Positions 1 through 11,782 are shown, numbered from the stretch's first letter. The stretch: DNA of 64,000 bases from Lepiota brunneoincarnata (GCA_023014365.1 JAEBUN010000035.1:1-64000), one strand, 5' to 3'. The notes: generated by a model not told the origin, from the sequence alone. Numbers and translations are program-made.

Positions 1-299
1 CGGACCTAACCGGCTCGGTCGGGCGGGGCGTCCTCTAGCAGACCCGTGGGAAGGATAGCCATCTAAGGTAAGTACACCGCCACCGGTAAATCATGTCACC
101 GGTGCCGGGTTTCACAAGTTCTCACGCTTGGACCCCGTGCGAAAGTGCACCTTGTTACGTTGTCACGTGACGGCCCTACCCCGGCCCGGATTGTTCCGTC
201 GTCGGGTAACATAGCCCGATGGCACGTGACCGGTCGCACGATCACGTGACTTTTCCCAGACGCAAGCGCGCGTCTAAGTCAGCGCGGTAAGTTTTGAAA

Positions 300-573
300 C
301 TCGAAGTTAAGTTTTTAATCCTATTTTCACCTGTTATTAACGGGGGGATTATAAATACGTTCCGCGGATTTTGATCTATCGATCAAAATCGCAATCGATC
401 GCTATCGGCGACAATCGATTGGACGGCAGGTATCTGACGGATATCGTGCGCCTGATGAGTCTTTATAAGACGAAACGGGTGGGTAGTTGGAAACCCCAAC
501 AACCCGTTGCGCCCCTCCGTCGCGACTCGTGTTTATACGCCCCCTTTCCTAACCCTAACCCTAACCCCCTAAC
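300..573 (+). repeat. Subtelomeric direct repeat, copy 1 (about 265 bp)
   Basis: Begins at CTCGAAGTTAAGTTTTTAAT and ends in the telomere tract. It is nearly identical to 1969-2232. The differences I saw are single transitions, for example TTAACGGGG versus TTAATGGGG and GATGAGTCTT versus GATGAGCCTT. Confidence 0.85.
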
Positions 574-576
574 CCC
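548..576 (+). repeat. Interstitial telomere-type repeat (CCCTAA units)
   Basis: Three consecutive CCTAAC-type units are followed by two slightly degenerate ones (CCCCCTAACCCC). They match the TTAGGG telomere unit used by most filamentous fungi. The tract lies at the end of the repeat block that starts near 300, and the same arrangement recurs at 2217-2232. Confidence 0.85.
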
Positions 577-1242
577 GAACCACGCAGGTTATGGATCTCG
601 CCGCCGTTTGGCGGAAAGTTGTTCTTACTCAAAGAGATCGACAAGCGGTTGAGGACGTCTTTGAAGTTCATCAAAGACAGAGAACGCTTGATACCTGGCT
701 GAATGTATTCGAAGCTGCTAGGTAGACGGATATGGCTTAGAGGTACCGGTTGCGTCTGTCGCGTTTACGGCTGCACGCCATTGCGCGTCCACAATCGGCT
801 AAGTCCTTTGGCGTTATGGGAAACCTAGCCATTGCTGCGGACCGGCGTTGGTCGTGATTGACTGACGTCGGCAGGGCCCGTAAAAACTGATCTTGGTAAC
901 CTGCCTGGGGGGCGTTGTTTGAAGACTTCGCTCTGCACGACCCGGACTTCGAGAGCCGGCACGCGAAAACAGGACTTCAAGTGGTGGCCATTTATCGGTA
1001 GGGAGCGCTGGTGCAGCGGACCGCAGGAACCTCTATTGAAAGGGACCCGCCTACCGATGGCCGTCCCCCCTAAGTACGTCTACTGAGAGGCCGAGAATCG
1101 ACCGTAAGTCCAGGGTAGATCCCCAACTTCAAACCTTGTGGTGGGCACCGTTTTTACGGTCGCCGCCCGACGCGGAACTTTTGCGGTAAGCACATATCTT
1201 ACCTTCGCATCAGAGAGGACCCACACTAACCGTGGGAACCCC

Positions 1243-1266
1243 CCTAACCCTAACCGAAACCTAACC
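1243..1266 (+). repeat. Degenerate interstitial telomere-type repeat
   Basis: Two exact CCTAAC units are followed by CCGAAACCTAACC, a decayed continuation of the telomere array. Confidence 0.65.
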
Positions 1267-1841
1267 GAGCCCGTACTTTGCGCTCGCTCGGGGTGGCGTA
1301 GGAAGGGGCTTCCTCTTTAGGACCGTGCGAAGATCAACCACTTTGGTATGTGTGCGCTAATAGGTACGTCATGTCCTATTAATAACTCACCCGGGCCTGT
1401 CGGCCCGGAGTCATGTGCGATTTCCTGCGGTAGCGTGAGAACCCCGGTTAGGGCGGACCTGTAAGTCTTTTGGGAGGCACTCGGACCTGTGTGCTGAGGT
1501 AAGCCCGACCCCGTGTGAAGTCCGATTCCATCGGAGTCAGTCGCCCGATGTTTCTTCCCACGGTCACGTGATTTTCTCCACGTGATTTCTTGGGCACGTG
1601 ACTTTCCCCTCGGTGAAATAAGTGAGTTATAACTTTAATTATTAAGTGTTCCGCGGAATGCACAGCCACTGTGCTTCCCGATCGGTAAGATAAGTGTAAG
1701 TCTTCCGATTGGTCGGGCAGGTAAGAGTCTGTGGACTAATCGTGCGCCTGACGAGTCTTTATAAGACGAAACGGGTGGGATCGTTTAATACTAACGACCC
1801 CGTTGCGCCCGTCCACGCTCGCCGTCGTATATTTCCTCCTT

Positions 1842-1970
1842 CCCTAACCCTAACCCTCAGTCGTATATTTCCTTCTTCCCTAACCCCTGGGTAGTTGGAA
1901 ACCCCAACAACCCGTTGCGCCCCACCGTTGCGACTCGTGTTTTAGTCCCCCCTTCCCTAACCCTAACCCT
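1842..1970 (+). repeat. Three short CCCTAA tracts
   Basis: CCCTAA-type tracts sit at about 1842-1857, 1878-1887 and 1955-1970. They are separated by copies of a unit that includes GGTAGTTGGAAACCCC. This suggests repeated recombination at the chromosome end. Confidence 0.75.
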
Positions 1971-2232
1971 CGAAGTTAAGTTTTTAATCCTATTTTCACC
2001 TGTTATTAATGGGGGGATTATAAATACGTTCCGCGGATTTTGATCTATCGATCAAAATCGCAATCGATCGCTATCGGCGACAATCGATTGGACGGCAGGT
2101 ATCTGACGGATATCGTGCGCCTGATGAGCCTTTATAAGACGAAACGGGTGGGTAGTTGGAAACCCCAACAACCCGTTGCGCCCCTCCGTCGCGACTCGTG
2201 TTTATACGCCCCCTTTCCTAACCCTAACCCTA
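1969..2232 (+). repeat. Subtelomeric direct repeat, copy 2
   Basis: Near-identical to 300-573, including the CGATCGATC-rich centre, GACGAAACGGGTGGG and the terminal CCCTAA array. The high identity suggests recent duplication or gene conversion. Confidence 0.85.
2217..2232 (+). repeat. Interstitial telomere-type repeat
   Basis: CCTAAC units close the second copy of the 265-bp subtelomeric block. This tract is the most internal CCCTAA array seen in the window. Confidence 0.75.
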
Positions 2233-2426
2233 AGTCATTATAAGACGAAACGGGTGGATAGTTGGAAACCCCAACAACCCATTGCACCCCACCATCATGA
2301 CTCATGTTTTAGTCCCCCCTTCCCCAACCCAAGACCCTCCCTCCACATCCTTCCCTCCACACCCTGCAACCCAAGACCCTGGACTATGAACCTGAATCCA
2401 ACCCTTGAGTCCCCCTGATAACCATC

Positions 2427-2635
2427 CAGGTCAGGTGGGGCATCCTCTAGCAGACCCATGGGAAGGATAGCCACGTAAGGTAAGTACACCACCACTGGTA
2501 AATCATGTCACCAGTACTGGGTTTCACAAGTTCTCATGCTTGGACCCTGTGTGAAAGTAAGTCATGTTACACAATCACATGACAGCCCTACCCCAGCTAT
2601 GCACCGGGTAATATAGCCCGATGACACGTGACCTT
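2427..2635 (+). repeat. CpG-decayed copy of the 14-245 block
   Basis: This copy aligns with the first 245 bases of the window, but CG dinucleotides of the distal copy mostly appear here as CA or TG. Examples are GGTCGGGCGGGGCG versus GGTCAGGTGGGGCA, GACCCGTGG versus GACCCATGG, and CACCGGTGCCGGG versus CACCAGTACTGGG. The direction of change is what methylation-driven or RIP-like C-to-T mutation produces. Confidence 0.75.
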
Positions 2636-2822
2636 TCTCAGCCCTAAGCACACACCCCCCTACCTCTGTACAGACATACTAAGAGGTATCACAATTACAG
2701 GTCAATACATAGTGGTTACTATCATATACCTCAGAGGACACGTACTAAGAGGTATCATTATTACACTGTTCAACATCCTTCCTTCATTCTGCAGCCCACC
2801 AACTTTGCGTACAGAAATTAAT

Positions 2823-4632
2823 TCACTCATCCCAAAAAATGAGGTGGTGCAGATATTCCGTCCATTGCTCTACAACACTTGGTATGCACCCTGCAATAGA
2901 AAGTAAGCATCACACAAGAAATTTGATAAGAAATTTCAAACACACAGTGGAGACAGTCATAATTCTCGTACGATGGTTCTACAAGGTTCTGTGTATGTGC
3001 ATCTGGGCGTTGGAGCGCCATATCCCATACGTCCATGTAGTACCACTTGGCACCGTCTCCATGCCCTGTCGAGTGCTTTGCACGGGCTATGTTCATGTTG
3101 TGAATTGCTTCTTTCCAGATTGCGTTGTGCGTTTCGAAACGGTCCCAATCCCATCTAGACCGGGAGACTTTGTGTTTCTTGTCTAACGTTGATGCTACCA
3201 GTCGTTGTTGCAAGTCAGATGTCATAAGTCGTGCGGTTGATGCATTGGTATATGGTTCTGTGTATACGGTGGGGGTTTCGGTGTACAAAATGTGTACTGA
3301 GCTGGGATTTTCGGTATTGTCAGGTTGGGCGGGTATTGTGGAGTTGACCCGAAACGACTTGTAAAATGTGGAAGAAGCGCATGCAGGATGTCCCAGGGCT
3401 GTGGCGCGATAATAGATTGAGAGGCGCGGAATCGGTTGCAGGCGTGATGAGACCAGTGTGACCTAGCGTATGTGAGTGCAGTTGAGAGACGGGGGGGTTG
3501 GTCAAGTCCATACCATCTTTGTAAATGCAGCCGTGACACGAGACTGATCTTGTCGGATGTCTTGGGTTGTTGGGAGCATATACCAGGTACTGCGGGCCCA
3601 CTAGCATAGTAGCATCAATTGGTAGCCGTGAAAAAAACAACGATTAGCGTAGCAACGAACGTGAGGTCCGGTGTTCAGCACAAGGATAGTGTCTTCTGTG
3701 GCGTTGTCCTCCCCATCCCTTTCCCTCGCTGCGTCTTTGACAAAACTCTCCCAGCCCTCAAAGTAATCGAAAATGTCGTGCCAAGTAAAGTTCTCCTTTG
3801 CCCCCAGTAGAGCACTAAACTCTCGAACTTCTTTTTCTCCAACCAGGATATGGTTGTCAATCTTGGTATATATCGGTCGTTGCAAGCGGGAGTCAGGGAC
3901 ATCAGCAAGGTCTTGAAGATAGCGGGTCATTGGGTGCGTAGGTTGGAGGATGAATTGGTGCAGGCGTTTGTGGGAGTGAGATGGGAGATGTGGTGGGTCT
4001 TCGGTAATATGGATGTCTGCTCTGGCCAAGGCATACTCTAACCATTCAAACTGCTGCCGGGTGATAGAATCTGGAGAAACATTAGTTTCGAATAGGACCT
4101 GAATTCATAAAGCCATGCCTCCTGAGAAAATAAGACCACCAGGACTCCTCAACAGTCTCACAACAAATTCGATCGCATTCCATTTCCTCATCAGCCCATG
4201 ATTCGGCTTCCACACCCAGCTCGTCGCCTTGACCAACCTCTCCTCTTGAGCCTTATGAAATCTATCACGATTGTCTTTCTCTCTCTTGTCCTCCTCGCTC
4301 CCGCATAGCTTGAATATGCTCCGATGAGATGTTGGATACTCTCTGCGAAAGTCGGCAAGAGTCCTGAAAGGAGGATCACGAGGCACCCATAAACCCTGCA
4401 TACATTCATCAGGCTTGCATAGCGGCTCTACCTCGTCTAAAGAGACCTTCGAAGGGGGTAGGTGTTTGCTGGTGGGTTGGGCATGACTGTCTTGCTGATG
4501 ATTGTAGACTCGATAGTACAATATCTCCGGAACATATAGGAAGGTTATGATTGGTATGAAAACAAGAACAAGAGCGAGGAATCTTGAACGGCAACGGCGA
4601 ATTCCTGGTATCAGCGGGGGAATAGGCGACAT
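2823..4632 (-). CDS. PC-esterase / GDSL-SGNH acyl-esterase-like membrane protein
   Basis: Predicted type II membrane protein with a lumenal PC-esterase domain, a family related to polysaccharide O-acetyl transfer or hydrolysis. The start at 4632 gives a short cytoplasmic head and one membrane segment (about residues 16-34). Four introns give a clean frame. The first, 4071-4118, has a GC donor, and splicing it creates the catalytic block I motif SGDSITRQQF, so the GDS serine is built across the junction. Later landmarks are VLNTGPH joined to W (near 3660 and 3600), YYRATALGHPAC (near 3400), WYYMDVWDMALQRPDAH (near 3030) and DCLH joined to WCIP, which supplies the Asp-His pair. The stop is at 2823-2825. 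No frame breaks were seen, so it is probably functional. The acceptor sugar is unknown. It is the gene nearest the telomere. Confidence 0.82.
4071..4118 (-). other. GC-AG intron splitting the GDS catalytic motif
   Basis: Read on the minus strand, the intron starts GCATGG after GGAG and ends TTTCTCCAG before ATTCTATC. No GT donor gives an open frame here, and without the GC donor the frame stops at once (TGA just after GGMAL). Removing 48 bp restores G-D-S followed by a long open exon. Confidence 0.75.
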
Positions 4633-4876
4633 TTTGCAACAGGCGCTTGGTCTGCCATGGGCGAGTTCGAACTACCTTATTTACAGTTGTTATGGTATTA
4701 TTTTGCGTCAGGTCGTGAAGATACGAAAATGATTGACCCGCTTTCTCAGTCGTTATTGTATCTAACGTCCAATCCATCTGACAGCCGTTATTCAAGGTAT
4801 ACGGAGGTCCGACATGAAGAATTCCACATGTGAAGTTGAATCGTAAAATACACAGGAGCGAAGGCATAAATTATAT

Positions 4877-7800
4877 CTAAGGAAGGGGCAACGAAATCTT
4901 GCTCCTCGTGGGCAAACGGCAAGGTGCATGGGTATGAGCCTGTTGTTTTACCTGTGATTCCATCCTCAGCCATTGCTTGCGCAGGTCATCATCTTTCATC
5001 TTGACGGAATAGGCTAGGGATAGGAAATTTTCAGAGGTCGGAGGGAGGAGCGCGGGCGGCGGGTGGAGATAACCGGGCACTTGTTCTTCAGAGCCGCATC
5101 GGGGAGTTGTCGGCGACAGCAGATAAGCCCAGCGAAACTAATACGAAAAAGGAATGATGTCTGGCCAGCATATGAACAAAGGTTATAGAGATTATTGAAA
5201 CGCAGCACACCTTCGTAAAGGAACATGTCCCTCACGCGATTAACGTATTCGGGAGGTAATGTCCTCACAAATAAAGACGAGAGTCTTTAGATTTGTGTGA
5301 GATGATATGATGGGAAAAGTCTAGAAGGTCAACAAACCAAGAAGCGCAGACGGAGCTAGGGTTGATGCCCATGTCGACAAACAATTTGTTTGCAACTGCT
5401 ACATCATTTCCTTCTACGATACGGCCGAAAAGTGTGGAGTCAACTTCCATCCGAGGCGTGTTGGTCGAAAAGTAAGGTCGGACGTGTGTATCCATGATGT
5501 AAACGAAGATCCGGAACGCGTCTTCCTCGGGAGCCAGGAGCAAGCAGTTGCCCAGCGATTAACGTGAGTTCTAAGAATCAAAATTCAGATGGGATCATGA
5601 GCGGTATTTTTAAGGATGTAGGTCGGCGCACCAGTTGCGTATCGGATGCTGGGAGCATCGTCAAGTATGCTCGAAGTAAAGATGGTACTGGCCCTCCCTT
5701 GCCTTGCAGCTGGATGCATGCCTGCATATCCCCCGGCAGCAATCCGTTCCCTATTCTCAAACTGCTCATACACACCGGGAACAACTTTGGCCTTTCCATC
5801 GATAGGGTGCGACCACACGAAGTACCGCACAGTAGAAGGTACACCCTCATGCGAAAGCTTTTTTACTTTCTTGCTCTCACGAAACCGAGAGGGCGACACC
5901 AAGCCCATCAATCACATCCATTTGGATTCGCATTGTAGGTGAGATCCCATATCGAATTCAGTTCCAGGAACAGTTCTCGTCGATTGTGGTGCGTTTGACG
6001 GGAGGGGCAATGGAGCCCACGAAACAGATTTTCAGCGATGGGCGATTTGGATCCCGATAATCAACCAGCGGGGCTTGCAGCACGCTGAGCGAACATATCC
6101 CGCGGCGGCGCATCAATGCTCGCTTCTCGTCCGACGACATCCGAATCCTGCTGACCCGTGCACCCTGGAGCTATAGGTTCAGGCGTACAAGCTCAAAATC
6201 AAGGACCCGCACTTGGCCCGTGCTGCCGACGTCACCCTCGACGCCCTGAGATCCGGACCCAAGGCTCGATGTTGCATCTTGTCTGCTGAGATTGCGACGG
6301 AGATTCGGAAGTGAAATTTTCGCGCGAAGAGAGAGCTGCCTGCCAGGTGTGGGCGATGGGGAAGTGAGCTGGGGGCGGGTATCGGTTTGCATGGAAATGG
6401 TGTCGGCGTCAAGCCCTGTTTCCGGCCGGTCGTGTAGTGGAATGGGAGACTCCCTTGGCAAATCTCTAAGAGAGAACGAAGGAGACATACCATCGGGAGG
6501 GCTAGTGATGGAGAAGGTAGGCCGCGATAAGACCGCATCATTAAGGGTGGCCCTTGAGGTAACCCGGTGGAGCTGAGGCTGCGAGCGGATGGGAGTTTTA
6601 GAAGTGGAGACAAGTGGAGACAATAGGGATGGTGGAACACTGCCTGGTGCCCAAACCGGGGGGGCTAGCGGGAAAGCTTGGGGCAGCAGCAGTGGTCCCG
6701 GGCTTAACAGTGGACAATCCAACGCTGCTGTTGTGAAGGAGGGATAGTGCAAAAGGTTGCAGTGGCGAAGCTTTCAAACCAGTTTTCGGTGTGGGTCCGT
6801 GTGTTGGAGCGACAATGAGTTGGTGCTGCTCTGTGAGCTAGGCCTGAGGCCCTGTCGAATATCTCCAGGCGTAGGTACCCTGAGCGGCTGGGATCCTTCC
6901 TCCCGCCTGACGAAATTGCGTTGAGAACTAGATATCGAACGTACAAACGATCCTTACCTCGGAGGAAGCGGGACTTCGATTTGTGTTGAGTGTGGATTGA
7001 ATGCCGCAAAGCTCCTACTCCTTGGCCTCACACCCGGAACCTTGGGCAAGAAACTCGCCCGAGGGATCACAGATCCTGTCTCACCACTCCCATTGGCCCC
7101 GGAATCGCTCACACCTCCCTGAGATAGTAGTACGCGACGAGGATAGGGCCGATACTGGAGACATGCCAGGTGTAGGCGGTGCACCTTGGGATGGGGGATG
7201 GGGGAGGTTGGCCCGGTGGTTCGACAGAAACGTGATTGGCATTGGGCCAGTCGCCGAACTTAGGTCAGCCTCAGTTTGACCATAGATCGTTGGTCCCCTT
7301 GCTGTCTGCCTGGGCGCATCACGGGGGGGTTGGCAGTGCATTCAGAGCCACGTGTATCACACCCAACACACTTGGCTTGGGTGGCCCGCCAACGAGGACT
7401 GGACGCGCGGAGGATGTTGGGAGGTAATAAACATCGCCCCAGCACCCAACGTAGTCGGAGCTCTGGATGCATTGGGGTGAAAGAGGAATAGGGATCGGCG
7501 CTTATTGGTCCCTGGAATAAGAGCGCCTCCGCCTTTACGCAAGTCAGCAAGCGTAGGATGCACTTGAGAGGGTGTTTGCGCCGATAGTGCGGTTAGTTGT
7601 GAGGACTCAGTGACGGCGGAAGTTTGTGTTGCGGGAGGGTGAGAGGGAACCATGGGACTAGGTGGAGGTCCGAGGTCGATCGGCGTCTTCGTTGGCTCCA
7701 GCGATGGCGTCGTCGGTGAAGATGTCCGTACCGATGGACCCCGTGCCGCTGCCTGAATTGAATTTGGTAGAATGATTGTGTCCTTGGAAGCATCTATTAT

Positions 7801-8580
7801 GGTGCTCCTCGAGTAGTCGGTATCGGACGTAGACTCCTGGATTACTCCGGAAGGAATATCTTCGTCCTCTACTACGATGTCCCCTCTTAACTTCCGTATC
7901 CTGACTATCCTCACCCGTACCTTCATACCACCCCCACCCAATTTACGGTCTGTCTCCACCCTTGGTCTCAGGGCACAGGCTATTCCACCTGCCACCGACG
8001 TTAAGGCGCTCGGAGAAAACAATGAGGCGGTCGGAGAGCCAATGGTCGTACAGTCATAGGCGGAGTCAGTTGGAGACGTGAGCGGTGTGTGTAAGGTCAA
8101 GGGCGCGGGATGTAAAAGGCCGGGTGCCGGTCGGGATAACTCTTGTCTGGGAGAGGCAGATCGGGGCTCGACAACGCTTGAATACTCCTGGTAAGCTTAC
8201 TGAAAACCGACCGTAAACCGACGCGTCAGAGTCAACAAAGGGTCTAAATTCAGCGGGGGCGCGTTTACGAGAGACCTTGGACGAACGGCGGAGAGATTGC
8301 CGCGTGAGGAACTCGAGGAGATCAGGCTGGATGTTGACATTGGAAGGTAGTTGGGGAAAATGAAGCTCGTCTCATTCGACGAGATTCAATATCGCCCTTC
8401 GCTCCTGCTGGTTTCTGGGAATTACTCTCCCTCACTCCATTGCTCTTCCCAAACTCCGTACCCCATCTTGCACCGTCGGCCGCCGGCTTTGTTGATATAT
8501 CGCCCATAGTAGAAACCACAACAGAGCTGGCTGACACCCTGGAACCCACGGATAATCTGCCCAAGGAAAGAACCAATCAC
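4877..8580 (-). pseudogene. Decayed Rab-GAP TBC domain protein
   Basis: The C-terminal half is clearly a TBC domain, a GTPase-activating module for Rab proteins in membrane traffic. Fragments lie in order on the minus strand: GVPSTVRYFVW and VPGVYEQF (5.9-5.75 kb), SLLRAYLTMLP (about 5.66 kb), LIAGQ (about 5.54 kb), LAPEEDAFRIFVYIMDTH (about 5.5 kb), TLPPEYVNRVRDMFLYEG (about 5.25 kb), LFRISFAGLICC (about 5.13 kb) and NFLSLAYSVKMKDDDLRKQ (about 5.0 kb). The N-terminal half (6.17-8.58 kb) is Ser/Pro-rich and low complexity, with pieces such as DLLEFLTRQSLRRSSKVS near 8.3 kb. Consecutive pieces sit in different frames with no intron to join them, for example an extra base near 5.53 kb and a missing base near 5.09 kb. 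I read it as a degenerate subtelomeric gene. The 5' boundary is uncertain. Confidence 0.7.
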
Positions 8581-9235
8581 GCCTTCACGAGAGCCCTGTG
8601 AGGGGCCAGAGAGTGTCCTTGGAGAGTGGGAGAGACAGTACCAGGCAGATATCCCTCAACCTCGATATGTGCACCAATAAAACCCACACATTCTATAGCC
8701 CTGAATCATAAGCAACGATATTTCGGGACTCGTGAACCCGCAATCCGGTTTGCGAAGGCGCTGGAAGTACCATTTTGACGACTGTGATATGATTGAAGAG
8801 AGTGAAGTAAATACGAGGGTCGATGGAGCCGAGAGAGGGCATGAGTGGGTGTGATGAGCGCGATGTGGTGCACTACCCATCACGTAGCAAATTCCATATC
8901 TGGCGCGGTTTTGGATTGCGAGAACAGCGGAGGGAGGATCCAAAGTGGGAAATCTGCCAGGAATGAAGGTGCGGGATTTCCGGAGAACTGGGACAGGAGG
9001 TAGCAAAGAACAGAGATGAAGTGAAGTTGCAGCGAAATTCTTGATGTCAATCTATTATTATCACGTGTCTGAATTTACCTTAAACTAGGTCAATCCATAG
9101 GAAATACCCGGGTTATCTGATTTGCACCCATACACCAGACTCTTCGCACCATAGAAAAGCCCATGAGCAACCCGACAACGGCTCAGGGTACTCAACCCCA
9201 TTATATCTTCTTGCTGCAAACGAATTTGCAACTCG
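8581..9235. other. Intergenic stretch with one unassigned minus-strand ORF
   Basis: A 116-codon minus-strand frame at 8656-9006 has no recognisable domain and starts at a near-cognate codon. The remainder is the promoter side of P450-1, with a TTATAT box at 9201-9206, about 30 bp before its ATG. I see nothing else. Confidence 0.4.
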
Positions 9236-11479
9236 ATGGCTCCCAACATGGGCATATCTGTGTACATAGCTGCTGCCTTGACCTTCTTGTATCTGGGAGC
9301 GACCCTTTGGAAGAGGCGAAGACCTAGTGGCTTAAAACTACCAGGCCCACCAGGCCGGCCCCTCATAGGCAACCTCTTGGACATTCCAACGAAGGCAGAA
9401 GCGCTCACGTACAACGCCATGGCCGACAAGTACGGTAAGCACGTCCGAGACACTCCCACGAATCCTTCTGTTCATCTTCATCGTTTTTTTAGGTGACATT
9501 GTGTATCTGTCGGTCTGGAATACGCATATCTTGGTGATCAACTCCCTCGATGTCCTAAATGACCTTTTCAATAAACGGGCCTTAAACTATTCGGATAGGC
9601 CCTATTCTACCATGATGAGCTGCCTGTGCGTGACATCTTCCTTTGCCCAAAGATTACACTGATTCTGAATAGGATGGACTTGGAGTGGATGTTTGCCTTA
9701 GCGTTCATACGGTCAGTTGGACCTTCCATCACTATCCGCACCCTCGACTCAACTCGTTGCCAAGGAAAAATCTGGAGAGATCAACGGAAACTCTTTCATT
9801 CGCGGTTCCAGGAGTCTGTGGTTGCAGGAGTACAGGCCTACACTCGTCAAAGCTGCGCATGACCTTGTTGCGAAGATGATAGCTTCTCCAAATGACTCAT
9901 TGAAGCACCTTCACATGTACGTGACCGTGTCTTGTGATCGGTACTAGTGCATTGTTTCTGACTGACCTGATAATAGGCACGTCGCCAATTTTCTCCTGGG
10001 TGTGACATATGGCATGAGGGGTTACGCCTAAAAATGCTCATCTTGTCCAGTTGACTGACGAGGTTATCAAATCGTGGTCCAAGGTGGCCGTTCCTGGCGC
10101 GTACCTTGTTAGTTCCCTTCTGTTTGTTCGTGGGTATAACATATACTCACCTCATTACCAGGTTGACATTTTCCCTCCTCGTGAGTCCCTTGGCCCCTTG
10201 ATGCGTGCGCGCTCCGTTCACACATCTTCCAGTGCGATATATCCCAGAATGGCTTATTCCAGGGGGCGGGTTTCGCAGAGAGGCTCGTGAAACCAAAGAA
10301 AAAGCTATTGAGGCTCGGCAGACGCCATTCCAAAGCACTATTGACGATATGGTGAGATTCGGCTTTTCACTCAACACCTTCATTGTTGACAGGGTCGCCT
10401 CTCAACCAGGCAAAAGGATATGATCGTCCTGCGTTCGTTTCGAGAGCCTTGGCAGAAGCTGGGTCCGAGGCTGATATCAGTTCCATTGCGGCGGCTGCTG
10501 GGACGGGATTCTTCGGTAGGTGTTCAAGGATCTTTTGGAGCCCGTTTTCAACACTCATTGCGTCAAAAAGCTGGGACAGAAGCCGTTCGTCTATCCCGTT
10601 ACATCCTTCCCATGTGTCTGATGTTTTCTTCACCAGACGGCGATCTCATTTTCTACGTTTATCCTTGCAATGGTTGCATATCCGAAGGTACTTGCTCGTG
10701 CTCAGCAGGAGATTGACGAGGTTGTGGGTAAAGGTCGCCTTCCTGGCTTCGAAGATCAAGAATTGTTGCCTTATATCGATGCGCTGGTTCGAGAAGTTCT
10801 ACGGTATAGTCGTCCCTTCTTATGTTCTCTGACATCCGTCTAACTTGTTTAGATGGAATCCCCCTGCACCATTAGGTGAATACTATTCCAGCACCCGAAC
10901 GTTATATGCAAAGATTTACGCTATCTGATGTAAGGACTCCCACATGTGTCAGTGGAGGATGATAACTACAGAGGTTATCATATTCCTGGGGGTTCCATAG
11001 TGATAGGGAATATCTGGCAAGTCAATTTCTTATGCCTTGCGGCAGACAGCTCACCATTAAAATAGGAAAATCCTCTGCAATCCCGAAGTATTCGCCAACC
11101 CTATGGAATTCAATCCAGCACGATTTGTAGAGGGTATAGACGGCCGGTCTCCGACAACTGCGCTTGATGTTTTCAATGAGGTCATATATGGGTGCGGCCG
11201 CAGGATTTGTCCCGGCAGATATGTGGCCTTTGAGGAGCTGTTCATCACGATTGCGACCATCATTTCTGTATTCGATATCAGGCCTGGATTGGATGCCAAC
11301 GGGAAGCCCGTCGACGTCAAACCTGACTTCACTTATGGCCTTGCTAGGTCGGTAACATTCACTTGTCTGGGAGATTGGCCTGATTCGCTGACATTCGGCA
11401 CAGTTATCCACTCCCCTTCAAATTCAGAGTCACGCCACGAGGGGATTACGTGCATGATCTGCTTGAGATGGCTCATTGA
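9236..11479 (+). pseudogene. Cytochrome P450-1 (OrdA-like), frame-disrupted
   Basis: Haem-thiolate monooxygenase; the substrate is presumably a terpenoid of the cluster (inference). It has an N-terminal membrane anchor, the proline hinge LPGPPGRPLIGNLLDIP (about residues 38-54), the I-helix AGTEA on a 14-nt microexon (10571-10584), the ExxR motif EVLR (about 10.8 kb) and the haem loop YGCGRRICPGR (about 11.2 kb). The end was set by splicing to a short last exon ending in MAH at 11479. Compared with its inverted paralogue P450-4, it has one extra base at each of three places: near 9700 (FAL/RSYG), near 9822 (after SVVA) and near 10020 (ATGAGGGGTT). It is therefore a pseudogene unless these are sequence errors. 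An intron with a GC donor (TG|GCAAGT, about 11015) is shared with P450-4. Confidence 0.8.
10571..10584 (+). other. 14-nt microexon encoding the P450 I-helix motif (P450-1)
   Basis: CTGGGACAGAAGCC lies between AAAAAG and GTTCGT splice sites. It supplies A-G-T-E-A in frame. The same 14-nt exon exists in P450-2, P450-4 and P450-6. Confidence 0.7.
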
Positions 11480-11782
11480 GCATGATAGGAAGAGTGGCTG
11501 CAATGAGGAATCTGAAACGTCCGTAGGATATAAGTTCTGAAATGAGTTGGGTCCGAGTATTCTGTTTAGAGGGACATGGTCCCAATGTGACTGAAGTTGG
11601 TAGCGGGCATAAGATGGCATATCGGTATGGCTCCTTGCAGCGGAGACCGTTCAGGCTGCAAGGTGGTAACGCTGAAAACTTCATCGAGATATCATGGAGC
11701 ACGAAGAAGGCGACCCACATCCTCAAATTCGTTACCCGGGATATATCGGAGGTACCGACCCTATTATCTACATGCATACAAT

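Larger units (their letters stand above)
1..2650. repeat. Subtelomeric repeat region, gene-free
   Basis: This stretch has no convincing coding sequence. It is built from repeated blocks, short CCCTAA-type telomere units and several CACGTGAC motifs (for example near 166, 223, 243, 1563, 1580 and 1594). Blocks at about 14-245 and 300-573 recur at about 2427-2635 and 1969-2232. The C-rich telomere strand reads 5' to 3' on the plus strand, as expected at a left chromosome end. The short open frames here are repeat translations and I left them out. Confidence 0.85.

Noticed and set aside
371..652. Open frame in the subtelomere repeated at 2040-2243
   Set aside because: It is a translation of the repeat block and telomere units (PNPNPN from CCCTAACCC), with a near-cognate start. 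No protein features.
2839..3186. Plus-strand open frame overlapping the PC-esterase
   Set aside because: It is antisense to conserved PC-esterase motifs on the minus strand and has no domain of its own.
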